DNA of 64,000 nt, taken from NCBI GenBank assembly GCA_016711605.1, contig JADJSS010000007.1, positions 62,001 to 126,000 on the forward strand, given 5' to 3'. This document shows positions 35,361-43,663 of this stretch, piece by piece. A program made the translations under genes and the position numbers. Under the pieces are notes generated by a model that was not told the origin of the DNA, searched no databases, and was given only the letters and a program-made list of their open reading frames with translations. Source of the DNA: Saprospirales bacterium. GTDB taxonomy: Bacteria; Bacteroidota; Bacteroidia; Chitinophagales; JADIYW01. How positions within the stretch are numbered: the stretch's first letter is position 1; the number at the start of each line of letters is the position of its first letter.

Positions 35361-36134
35361 TTATTTATTTTCTACAATCTTCACCGTCATTTTCACATCT
35401 TCATTCGGTCGGTCGCTGCCATCGCGAGGTTGCGAAACAATTTTATCAATAATATCTAAACCTTCCACTACTTCACCAAATACGGTGTAATTCATATCTA
35501 ACATTGGTGTACCACCTTGTTCCATATAAATTTTCTTTTGCTCGTCTGTATAGGAATTTCCAGTTCTAGAGGCCAACATTTGTATTTCTGCTTCTGTGTA
35601 TTTTTTTCCTGCAACAATATAAAACTGCGTACTTGACGATGCTTTTTGCGGATTTCCATCGCGTGCAGCAGCCAACGCACCTTTTTTGTGAATCAGATTT
35701 TTAGTTAATTCTGCAGGCACTTTATATGGCAAGCCACCCATTCCTAAGCGTTGTCCAGCCACAGCATTTTTAGAATCTGGGTCACCACCTTGAATCATAA
35801 ATTCAGGAATGATGCGATGAAACAGCGTTCCGTCTAAAACGCCATCTTTAACAATTTTAATAAAATTGGCTTTGTGCAGTGGCGTTTCATCATATAATTT
35901 TAATTTGATGTCGCCGAATTTTGTTGTAATTACTACGTACGTTGTTGTATCCATTGGTTGTTTAATTTTAGTTTCTTCTATAGCAGCCGTTGCAGTTCCT
36001 TTTGCCTCATCTACTACTGCAGTTTGTTCTGTTTTCTTTTTCGATTTTTTACAACATTTCTTTTTCGCATAAACGTTGTTGAAGTTTGCCGTTAGCAAAA
36101 CAAAACAAGTAACAAAAAGTATCAATTTTTTCAT
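35361..36134 (-). CDS. Exported cyclophilin-type peptidyl-prolyl isomerase
   Basis: A 257-residue protein from the Met at 36134 with a signal peptide (KLILFVTCFVLLTANFNNVYA), a basic Cys/Lys stretch KKKCCKKSKKK, a variable linker and a cyclophilin domain: TKFGDIKLKLYDETPLHKANF, GVLDGTLFHRIIPEFMIQGGDP and FYIVAGKKYTEA. It catalyses cis-trans isomerisation of X-Pro bonds in the periplasm during folding of exported proteins. The ORF could extend to 36176, but that overlaps the upstream gene and lacks the signal. A terminator lies at 35278. Confidence 0.9.
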   Translation of the reverse strand: MKKLILFVTCFVLLTANFNNVYAKKKCCKKSKKKTEQTAVVDEAKGTATAAIEETKIKQPMDTTTYVVITTKFGDIKLKLYDETPLHKANFIKIVKDGVLDGTLFHRIIPEFMIQGGDPDSKNAVAGQRLGMGGLPYKVPAELTKNLIHKKGALAAARDGNPQKASSSTQFYIVAGKKYTEAEIQMLASRTGNSYTDEQKKIYMEQGGTPMLDMNYTVFGEVVEGLDIIDKIVSQPRDGSDRPNEDVKMTVKIVENK

Positions 36135-36153
36135 TTGTATTTTTTTTTGTTTG

Positions 36154-36513
36154 CTAAAATAATTGTTCTTTCTCAAAATAAAGAATTATCATTTTCTTTA
36201 ATAATTTTTCTTGTTCTACTAAACTCAATTTTGGTTTTTCACGGTTGTATTCAAAATGTGGCCAGCCATCTTCATCATAATCCAAGAAAATATAATAATT
36301 AGCTTGACTTAACAATGTACAAACGCCAACATGAATTAAATCTTGTTTTTGTTCTTTAGTAAATTTTACCTGATGTTTTCCCAGCTCACGATGTCCAACT
36401 AAAAAGATAATGGTTTGTACATCAGGTTTTTTGTCAAATTTTTTTTCTAAAGACGACAATACATTTTGCCATGCGTGCTCATCATAATCAATATCTATCA
36501 CTGCATTTTCCAT
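36154..36513 (-). CDS. Conserved hypothetical protein, 119 residues
   Basis: Not a named family. A cytoplasmic protein with acidic N-terminus (MENAVIDIDYDEHAWQNVL), a central part with IIFLVGHRELGKHQVKF, then VGVCTLLSQANYYIFLDYDEDGWPHFEYN and a helical end. The mixture of conserved-looking His, Glu and Trp residues suggests a real domain. It starts after a TATATTTG promoter box with five bases between box and ATG, and ends 19 bp before the cyclophilin start, so the two are likely one operon. Confidence 0.6.
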   Translation of the reverse strand: MENAVIDIDYDEHAWQNVLSSLEKKFDKKPDVQTIIFLVGHRELGKHQVKFTKEQKQDLIHVGVCTLLSQANYYIFLDYDEDGWPHFEYNREKPKLSLVEQEKLLKKMIILYFEKEQLF

Positions 36514-36517
36514 GGTG

Positions 36518-36525
36518 CAAATATA
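36518..36525 (-). promoter_or_regulatory. Promoter -7 box (TATATTTG) of the 36154-36513 gene
   Basis: On the minus strand TATATTTG is separated from the ATG at 36511-36513 by four bases, another nearly leaderless arrangement. Confidence 0.55.
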
Positions 36526-36565
36526 ATTTTTACTTACGACTTATTACTTATCGCTTACTACTAAT

Positions 36566-37324
36566 TTATCTGTCTTTCCAAAACGGATAACGCAATTTGT
36601 GTGTTTCCAATTCATCTTTCGATAATGTAACAATTTTTATACCTTCTATGTTTTCTAACAACAAAAGTTGATTTCCTGCAAAATCAAACACAGCACTGCA
36701 ACCATCGTGTTCATGGTTGTAAAAATCATTTCCAATTCTATTTACACCTATCGTATAGCATTGATTTTCGATAGCTCGAGCTTGCAATAAAATTTTCCAA
36801 TGATGACTTCGTTTCTTCGGCCAGTTGGCAACGTACAATTGGATATCTGCATCGTCATTGTTCGCGCACCAAGCTGGAAAACGAATATCGTAACAAATAA
36901 ATGGTTGGATTTTCCAACCTTTGTAATCAATTACTATTTTTTCATTTCCTTTGGTAAGGTATTTATCTTCACCAACCAAACTAAATAAATGATGTTTGTT
37001 GTAATGATGGATATTTTCATTTGGCTCAACAAATAAGAAACGATTAAAATATTGATTATTTTCTTTGAAAAGAATGCTACCACAAATTGCACAGTTTTTT
37101 TCTTTTGCAAGATATTTCATCCAAGCAACAGTTTCGCCATTTATATCTTCTGCCAATGGAGTTTCATCAACACAAAAAGCCGTGCTAAACATTTCTGGCA
37201 ACACAATAACATCTGTTTTCTTTTCAATAGATGAAATGAGATTTTCTATATTGGAAAGATTTGCTTTTTTATCTTTCCAAATTAAATCTGTTTGTAGAAG
37301 TGCTATTGAAATTTCGTTTTGCAT
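36566..37324 (-). CDS. Nitrilase-family omega-amidase (YafV-like)
   Basis: A 252-residue carbon-nitrogen hydrolase. The catalytic triad residues are seen in context: Glu in VIVLPEMFSTAFC, Lys in HHYNKHHLF and Cys in IQPFICYDIRFPAWC. Omega-amidases of this branch deaminate alpha-ketoglutaramate or alpha-ketosuccinamate from glutamine transamination and act in metabolite repair. It is cytoplasmic. The gene starts 3 bp after the stop of the DinB family gene on the same strand, so they are probably co-transcribed. Confidence 0.85.
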   Translation of the reverse strand: MQNEISIALLQTDLIWKDKKANLSNIENLISSIEKKTDVIVLPEMFSTAFCVDETPLAEDINGETVAWMKYLAKEKNCAICGSILFKENNQYFNRFLFVEPNENIHHYNKHHLFSLVGEDKYLTKGNEKIVIDYKGWKIQPFICYDIRFPAWCANNDDADIQLYVANWPKKRSHHWKILLQARAIENQCYTIGVNRIGNDFYNHEHDGCSAVFDFAGNQLLLLENIEGIKIVTLSKDELETHKLRYPFWKDR

Positions 37325-37327
37325 TTC

Positions 37328-37774
37328 TTATTTTGATACTATATTTTCCAAATGATGCGTCAAATGTTGCACATAATCTTCTGCTATAAATAAAGTCGTA
37401 TTTTTATTCGCTGGATTTACATCAAAACTCATCAGTGCTTCTTGTTTATCTGATGGCATTTTCTCTAAAATAGCAATAATCTGTTTATTTAGTAAATACC
37501 AAAGTTCAACTACATCATTTTTTTCGATGTTTTGATAATTATTCATTGCCACCCAGTTATCTGGATGGTATCTGATGTGTACATTCTCTTCATGCTGTAC
37601 TCTAATAAATCGCTGAATATTATTTTGTGCAGAATCTATCAAATGTCCAAGTTCTTCTTGCTTACTCCATTTATTTAGTGCAGGTTTTTTTGAAAAATTT
37701 TCATCATTGGTTTCTTTTAATAATGCATAATATTTAGTAATAGCTGTTTCTAATTCTTGAATTATTTTTTTCAT
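37328..37774 (-). CDS. DinB family protein
   Basis: A 148-residue helical protein of the DinB/YfiT-like metalloenzyme superfamily. WSKQEELGHLIDSAQNNIQRF carries a His where the first metal ligand is expected, and the C-terminal EDYVQHLTHHLENIV supplies further His residues. Members bind a divalent metal and some act as thiol transferases; the reaction here is unknown. It precedes the nitrilase gene on the minus strand. Confidence 0.8.
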   Translation of the reverse strand: MKKIIQELETAITKYYALLKETNDENFSKKPALNKWSKQEELGHLIDSAQNNIQRFIRVQHEENVHIRYHPDNWVAMNNYQNIEKNDVVELWYLLNKQIIAILEKMPSDKQEALMSFDVNPANKNTTLFIAEDYVQHLTHHLENIVSK

Positions 37775-37849
37775 CAGTTTATTTTATAATTTCCAATGCA
37801 TGCATTGTAATAATTTTCCTATCTTTATTTAATCAAAACAAAAATACAA

Positions 37850-39880
37850 ATGTCAACCAACAAATATCCACATTTATTATCAGAATTAGATTTAGGTTTT
37901 ACCAAACTTAAAAATCGAGTGTTGATGGGCTCGATGCATACGAATTTAGAAGAAGAAAAAAATGGTTTTGAAAAACTGGCTGCATTCTATGCAGAACGAG
38001 CAAAAGGCGATGTAGGTCTAATAGTTACAGGTGGTATGGCACCAAATTGGGAAGGTTGGCTCAAACCTTTTGCTGAAAGAATGACCAATCAATCGCATGT
38101 AAAAAAACATAAAATTGTAACCGATGCTGTACATAGCGAAGGCGGAAAAATTGCGATGCAAATATTGCACGCAGGTCGTTATGCTTATCATCCTTTAAGT
38201 GTAGCACCATCACGCATACAAGCTCCAATCAATCCATTTAAACCTCGTGCACTAACCACTTGGGGCGTTCGTCGCACGATTAATGATTTTGCTGACAGTG
38301 CTGCATTGGCTCGTGAAGCTGGTTATGATGGCGTAGAAATTATGGGTTCTGAAGGTTACTTAATCAACCAGTTTATTGTACAACATACCAATAAACGAAC
38401 AGATGAATATGGCGGCAGCTACGAGAACAGAATTAAATTTCCTTTAGAAATTATTCGCAAAGCAAGAGAAAAAGCAGGCAAAGATTTTATCATCATCTAT
38501 CGTTTATCGATGTTAGATTTGATTGAAGATGGCAGCAACTGGCAAGAAGTTGTGCAACTCGCTAAAGAAATTGAAAAAGCTGGTGCCACCATCATAAACA
38601 CTGGTATTGGTTGGCACGAAGCACGCATACCAACTATTGCTACATCAGTGCCGCGCGCTGGTTTTGCTTGGGTTACGCAAAAATTAAAATCAGAAGTATC
38701 GATACCTGTTTGTACCTCTAATCGTATCAACATGCCAGAAGTGGCAGAGCAAGTGTTAGCAGATGGTTGTGCTGATATGGTAAGTATGGCGCGTCCATTT
38801 TTAGCAGATGAAAATTGGGTGAAAAAAGCCAAAGAAAATCGTGCAGATGAAATCAATACGTGTATTGCTTGCAACCAGGCTTGTTTAGATCATACGTTTT
38901 CGAATAAAGTATCGAGTTGCTTAGTAAATCCAAGAGCTTGCCACGAAACTGAATTAAATTATACACCAACTTCTACCAAGAAAAAAATTGCAGTCGTAGG
39001 TGCTGGACCAGCTGGTTTATCATTTGCAAGTATCGCAGCAGAACGTGGCCATACCGTTACTTTATTTGATGCGGAAAAAGAAATTGGCGGACAGTTTAAT
39101 ATGGCGAAAAAAATTCCTGGCAAAGAAGAATTTTATGAGACTTTGCGCTATTTCAACAAACAATTAGCATTGCATAAAGTAGACGTTCAGTTGAATAAAA
39201 GAGTAAAAGCAGATGATTTAAAATCGTTTGATGAAGTAGTAATTGCTACAGGAATTTCGCCACGCAACCTTCAATTGGAAGGCATCAAGCATCCAAAAGT
39301 ATTATCTTATATTGATGTGTTGAAGAATAGTGCCAACGTTGGCAAAAAGGTAGCCGTAATTGGTGCTGGTGGCATTGGGTTTGATGTATCGGAATTTTTA
39401 ACACAAGCTGGTGAAAGCACTACATTAGATAAAGCTGAATGGTTGAAAGAATGGGGCATCGATAGCAACAATGAAGTGCGCGGTGGTATTGCTGGTATCA
39501 AACAACATATTGAAGCACCAGCGCGCGAAGTAGTGATGTTCCAAAGAACTGCTGGAAAAGTAGGTGCCAAATTAGGTAAAACAACTGGCTGGATTCACCG
39601 TACGACTTTGAAAATGAAGAAAGTAAAAATGATTGACGGCGTTGAATATACAAAAATCGACGACGAAGGTTTACATTATATCGATAAAACAAAAACACCA
39701 CAAGTGTTGCCTTGCGACAATGTAGTAATTTGCGCAGGACAAATTTCTTTAAAAGAATTAGAACAACCATTATTGGATTTAGGCAAAACCGTACATGTAA
39801 TTGGTGGCGCATTTGAAGCTGGCGAACTAGATGCAAAACGTGCTATAGACCAAGCAGCAAGATTAGCTGCGGTGGTGTAG
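37850..39880 (+). CDS. 2,4-dienoyl-CoA reductase-like NADH:flavin oxidoreductase
   Basis: A 676-residue enzyme with the full architecture of FadH-type reductases: an OYE-like FMN barrel at residues 1-340 (RVLMGSMHTNLEE, QILHAGRYAYH, EIMGSEGYLINQF), a 4Fe-4S cluster from CIACNQACLDH and later Cys residues, and an FAD/NAD module from about 380 (VVGAGPAGLSFASIAAERG, GAGGIGFDVSEFL). The family reduces 2,4-dienoyl-CoA in the oxidation of unsaturated fatty acids. Some relatives act on other enones or trimethylamine. The final 11 codons recur in diverged form at 41475, beyond the lipase gene. Confidence 0.9.
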   Translation: MSTNKYPHLLSELDLGFTKLKNRVLMGSMHTNLEEEKNGFEKLAAFYAERAKGDVGLIVTGGMAPNWEGWLKPFAERMTNQSHVKKHKIVTDAVHSEGGKIAMQILHAGRYAYHPLSVAPSRIQAPINPFKPRALTTWGVRRTINDFADSAALAREAGYDGVEIMGSEGYLINQFIVQHTNKRTDEYGGSYENRIKFPLEIIRKAREKAGKDFIIIYRLSMLDLIEDGSNWQEVVQLAKEIEKAGATIINTGIGWHEARIPTIATSVPRAGFAWVTQKLKSEVSIPVCTSNRINMPEVAEQVLADGCADMVSMARPFLADENWVKKAKENRADEINTCIACNQACLDHTFSNKVSSCLVNPRACHETELNYTPTSTKKKIAVVGAGPAGLSFASIAAERGHTVTLFDAEKEIGGQFNMAKKIPGKEEFYETLRYFNKQLALHKVDVQLNKRVKADDLKSFDEVVIATGISPRNLQLEGIKHPKVLSYIDVLKNSANVGKKVAVIGAGGIGFDVSEFLTQAGESTTLDKAEWLKEWGIDSNNEVRGGIAGIKQHIEAPAREVVMFQRTAGKVGAKLGKTTGWIHRTTLKMKKVKMIDGVEYTKIDDEGLHYIDKTKTPQVLPCDNVVICAGQISLKELEQPLLDLGKTVHVIGGAFEAGELDAKRAIDQAARLAAVV

Positions 39881-39887
39881 TAACATA

Positions 39888-39916
39888 CGTCATTTCGAGC
39901 GAAGCGAGAAATCTTT
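39888..39916. repeat. CATTTCGAGCGAAGCGAGAAATC intergenic repeat
   Basis: GATTTCTC of the right arm pairs with the left arm CATTTCGAGC loosely: TTTCGAGCG and CGAGAAA flank GAAG. By recollection this phrase is common between genes in Bacteroidota. It follows the oxidoreductase gene. Confidence 0.4.
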
Positions 39917-39949
39917 AAATAACAATTAATCTGTTAATTTGAATACATT

Positions 39950-40106
39950 CCATTGGGGGAGAGAGAAAGGGGGGGGGGAAGGGGGGGAGAGAGGAAGGGT
40001 TTTTTGGTTTTGGGGGGGGGGGGGTAAGCCTTTATGGGAATTCGTTAGAAAAAGAGATTTTAATTTATTAAATTTTGGGGTTTATTCCAAAAAAAGGGGG
40101 GGGGGG
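39950..40106. other. G-rich low-complexity tract, probable sequence artefact
   Basis: Several runs of G (up to twelve) with scattered A and T replace what should be the lipase leader and signal peptide, in a genome whose other intergenic DNA is AT-rich. A second such tract is at 58247-58330. Both break otherwise conserved genes. Base-calling failure or gap filling is more likely than biology. Confidence 0.7.
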
Positions 40107-41369
40107 CTTTATTACTTTCAACCATCATTTCCTGTAAAAAAGGAGGACGCTGTTTCAGATAATTATATTCCAGTTATTTTTGTTCATGGCTTATATGGCT
40201 GCGGTGATTCTTATACTCAAATGATTCAGTATTTCAGAGCAAATGGCTATCCTGAAAATAAATTATTTACCTACGATTGGAATACACTGGATTTTCAAAA
40301 TGCTCCTAAAAACACCAAGCCACTAGATGATTTTATTGAAGAAGTTAAAGCTATAACCGGTTATAGCAAAGTAGATATTGTTGGACATTCTCTTGGTGGT
40401 AATCTGACATTTAATTATTGTAGTAATGCATCATATGCGGAAAACATCAATCGTTTAGCTTGGTTTGCACCGTATCTTCCAGACAGAACTAAAATTCCTG
40501 CAACGGATATTCCTACTTTAAATATTCGAACGAATACAGATTTTGTGGTAGAAGACACCAGCACTATACCAGGTGCTTTGAATATTGTAATACCTGACAA
40601 AGACCATAACGAAATTGCATCCTGTGAAGAATCTTTCGTAGAGTTATTCAAGTTTTTTAATGATGGAAAAATACCGACAACGATTCTTCCGGAAACCGAA
40701 AACATATTAATCTCAGGCAGACTGGTAAGCTTTATAGAAAATAAAGTGAGTGCCGATAATAAGATTGAGATTTATGAAGTAAGCTCAACCAATGGCGAAC
40801 GTATTAACATGACACCAAGCGCTACTTTATTTACAGATTCTAAAGGATATTACAGCAACTTCAATGCAAAGAAAAATACGTATTACGAATTTCAAGTTTC
40901 TACTGGGAAAACAGGAGATCGACCAATTCATTTCTATTTTGAACCATTTAAAAGTTCGAACCATATGATTTACCTGCGTACATTTCCACCACAAGGCAGC
41001 TTACTCAATATTGGCTTTAATGCAATTATACCATTTACCGCTTCTCAAGGTGTTTCTATTTTCTTCAGCGTTTCCAAAACGGTGTTGTTGAATAGAGATG
41101 CATTAACCATTAATGGAAATAATTGCGTCAATGCATCTTTTGCCGCTAAGGAATTGAATACACTTGCATATTTTATGTTCGACAATAACCGCAATGCTGT
41201 TTCAGATTATACATCTGTACCATTGTTTACTGGTGTACAATCGTTTAAAGGAATGGATTTTAGTTTACCTGCAAACGGATTCTCTACATACAATTATAAT
41301 GGAAGAACCTTGAATACTTTTAACTGGCCTTCTGCTTCAAAAGGCTTAAGTGTAGCTATGTTTTATTAA
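40107..41369 (+). CDS. Lipase / alpha-beta hydrolase lipoprotein, 5' end damaged
   Basis: An extracytoplasmic alpha/beta hydrolase of the triacylglycerol lipase type. VIFVHGLYGCGDSYTQM is the oxyanion-hole region, and VDIVGHSLGGNLTFNYC carries the nucleophile Ser in G-H-S-L-G. ILNIVIPDKDHNEIAS holds a likely acid and His. The rest (to 476 in the longest frame) is a C-terminal beta domain. In a neighbouring frame just upstream there is LLLSTIISC followed by KK, a lipobox; one base removed near 40136-40143 joins it to KKEDAVSDN. So it was a lipoprotein whose start is lost in the G-rich tract. It is the cargo between two ends of the oxidoreductase gene. Confidence 0.75.
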   Translation, partial: LYYFQPSFPVKKEDAVSDNYIPVIFVHGLYGCGDSYTQMIQYFRANGYPENKLFTYDWNTLDFQNAPKNTKPLDDFIEEVKAITGYSKVDIVGHSLGGNLTFNYCSNASYAENINRLAWFAPYLPDRTKIPATDIPTLNIRTNTDFVVEDTSTIPGALNIVIPDKDHNEIASCEESFVELFKFFNDGKIPTTILPETENILISGRLVSFIENKVSADNKIEIYEVSSTNGERINMTPSATLFTDSKGYYSNFNAKKNTYYEFQVSTGKTGDRPIHFYFEPFKSSNHMIYLRTFPPQGSLLNIGFNAIIPFTASQGVSIFFSVSKTVLLNRDALTINGNNCVNASFAAKELNTLAYFMFDNNRNAVSDYTSVPLFTGVQSFKGMDFSLPANGFSTYNYNGRTLNTFNWPSASKGLSVAMFY

Positions 41370-41474
41370 TTAATTTTTCTATTGAAATTCGTTGATAAGA
41401 AACTAATTTTCCATTTTTCTTGCTATTTTTTTAGTTATATAGAGTCCTTTTCAAGAGAAGCTAACACTCCTACA

Positions 41475-41507
41475 ACCAAGCGGCGAGATTGGCTGCGTTG
41501 GTTTAGC
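41475..41507 (+). pseudogene. Diverged copy of the oxidoreductase 3' end
   Basis: In one plus frame this reads NQAARLAALV and a stop, against DQAARLAAVV and a stop at 39848-39880. Twenty-seven of 33 bases match, and most differences are at third positions. It lies 105 bp beyond the lipase stop. The rest of the gap to 41619 shows only AT-rich sequence and a promoter. Confidence 0.7.
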
Positions 41508-41619
41508 TGTTAAAACAAATAATTGTATTATAGCTTTTAATAGAACTGATAAATTGTATTTACCAAAAATATCAATCTTAAAAACAGTTAACCAATTCCA
41601 ATAACTTCTAACTTATTGT

Positions 41620-41627
41620 TATCTTTA
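41620..41627 (+). promoter_or_regulatory. Promoter -7 box (TATCTTTA) of the BatA-like gene
   Basis: TATCTTTA followed after eight bases by the ATG at 41636; close to TAnnTTTG with the final G replaced. Confidence 0.4.
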
Positions 41628-41635
41628 CCAATAAG

Positions 41636-43654
41636 ATGAATTTTGTTTTCCCATTCTTTCTGTTTGCACTTTTTGCGTTGGCGATTCCAATTATTATTCA
41701 TCTTTTTTACTTCAGAAAATACAAAAAAGTTTATTTCTCAGATATACGATTCCTAAAACAAGTTCAAGAAGAAAAATCAACTATTGATAAATTGAAGAAA
41801 CGCTTGATTTTAGCAACACGCTTACTGGCGTTGTTATTCTTAATTTTGGCATTCGCGCAACCATTCATCGGTTCCAATAAAAATAAACTCAACCAAGGCA
41901 CCTCAGCTGTTTGTGTTTATGTAGATAATTCATATTCGATGGGTTTGAAAAAAGGTGGTGAACAAGTTTTATCAATTGCAAAAATTAAAGCTAAAGAAAT
42001 TGCAAACGCATTTAATACAGGTGATAAATTTTCATTATTGACCAATGATTTAGAAGGCACGCATCAACGATGGATGCAAAAACAAGATTTTTTAGATGCG
42101 ATTGATAAAATAGAATTGTCACCGAATATTAAAACAATTGACGAGATTTCTAAAAAAGAAGCAACACTATTTCAATCACTAAATGCAAAAAATAAACTAG
42201 GATTCTTTATTTCTGATTTCCAGAAAAACATGATCTCGAAAAGCGAAGACACTACATTTATTGCTCATTTCTTAAACATACAAAGCGAAACTGAAAAGAA
42301 TTTATTTGTTGATACTTGTTGGTTCGAACAACCTTTATTTACGATAAACACGAACAATAAATTATTGGTTCGCATTAAAAATGCAGGCAACACAGCTGCT
42401 GAAAAAGTGCGCATTTCCGTAAAAATAAATGGTGTTGTAAAAGCAATTGATGATGTATCTATTGCGCCAGAAAATTCTATCACAGATTCGTTTAATATTA
42501 CAGCAACGCAAGCTGGTTGGCAAAAAGCAGAAATCACTTTTAATGATTATCCAATTACATTTGACGATCATTTCTATTTTGCCTATAAAGTGGCGCAAAA
42601 CGAAAAAGTTTTATCAATTGATGATGCTGAAACACCTAATAACATTGCATCTATCTTCACAAACGATGTGCATTTTAGTTTTGATAAAATCAATAAAGGT
42701 CAACTTGATTATTCATCGTTTAAAAATTATTCATTAATTATTCTAAATCAATTAACCGATATAAGTTCTGGAATTGCATCTTCATTAAAAGAATATATTG
42801 ATAATGGCGGAAACATTTATATTATTCCAAGTGTGAATGCAGATATCAATTCTTACAACTCTTTTTTATCCAATAATAATGCTGGAAGTTTCGGTGCGCT
42901 GCTAGTAAAAAATGGAGAAGTCACGAAAATAAATTTACAAGAAGAATTATTTAAATCAGTTTTTAATAATTTACCAAAAAATGTAGAAACGCCAAAAATT
43001 AAAAAACTATATCCAATTTTATCGAACACAAATAATAATGAACGTGAAATTTTATCAACGAATATTGGTTCACCATTGGTTACCAAATTTGATGCTGGAA
43101 ATGGTTTCATCTATGTGCAAGCTGTGCCGTTAAGTGCTGATTTTTCAGACATTCAAGCCAATGCAATATTTGCGCCGATGGTTTACAATAGTGCAGTGTA
43201 TAAAAAAAATAAACAAGCTTTATATTATACCATTGGAAAAGATAATTTGATTGAATTAAAAAATTCAAACACAAACGGTGAAAGCGTTTATAAATTATCG
43301 AACGGAAAAAATGAATTTATTCCTGAAAACAGAAGCGTTGGAAACAGTGTGTTGTTGCGTGTAAACAATACATTAGAAAGTGATGGTCATTATTCAATCA
43401 ATTCAAATAACAACGAACTTGGCATCGCTGCATTCAATTTCGACAGAACAGAATCTAACTTAAAATTTGCATCAAAAGACGAAATTGCAACTACATTTAA
43501 CAAAAAAAATCAACTGATTTTAGACAACACAAAAGCAAATTTATCAGCAGAAGTAAAACAAATAAAAGATGGCGTTTTACTTTGGAAAATTTGCGTAATT
43601 TTGTCCTTATTGTTTTTGTTGATTGAAATTCTGTTGATACGATTTTGGAAATAA
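41636..43654 (+). CDS. BatA-like membrane protein with VWA-type domain
   Basis: A 672-residue protein with the N-terminal double-membrane domain typical of BatA/aerotolerance-like proteins of Bacteroidota (FALFALAIPIIIHLFYFRKYKKV and a second helix LILATRLLALLFLILAFAQPF), then an extracytoplasmic von Willebrand A-like domain with a degenerate MIDAS motif VDNSYSMGL, a long C-terminal region, and a final membrane segment. It probably serves in assembling envelope complexes; the function is not known for certain. It starts the run of plus-strand genes leading to the dihydroorotase homologue, 9 bp away, so they are likely an operon. Confidence 0.8.
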   Translation: MNFVFPFFLFALFALAIPIIIHLFYFRKYKKVYFSDIRFLKQVQEEKSTIDKLKKRLILATRLLALLFLILAFAQPFIGSNKNKLNQGTSAVCVYVDNSYSMGLKKGGEQVLSIAKIKAKEIANAFNTGDKFSLLTNDLEGTHQRWMQKQDFLDAIDKIELSPNIKTIDEISKKEATLFQSLNAKNKLGFFISDFQKNMISKSEDTTFIAHFLNIQSETEKNLFVDTCWFEQPLFTINTNNKLLVRIKNAGNTAAEKVRISVKINGVVKAIDDVSIAPENSITDSFNITATQAGWQKAEITFNDYPITFDDHFYFAYKVAQNEKVLSIDDAETPNNIASIFTNDVHFSFDKINKGQLDYSSFKNYSLIILNQLTDISSGIASSLKEYIDNGGNIYIIPSVNADINSYNSFLSNNNAGSFGALLVKNGEVTKINLQEELFKSVFNNLPKNVETPKIKKLYPILSNTNNNEREILSTNIGSPLVTKFDAGNGFIYVQAVPLSADFSDIQANAIFAPMVYNSAVYKKNKQALYYTIGKDNLIELKNSNTNGESVYKLSNGKNEFIPENRSVGNSVLLRVNNTLESDGHYSINSNNNELGIAAFNFDRTESNLKFASKDEIATTFNKKNQLILDNTKANLSAEVKQIKDGVLLWKICVILSLLFLLIEILLIRFWK

Positions 43655-43663
43655 AATAAAACC

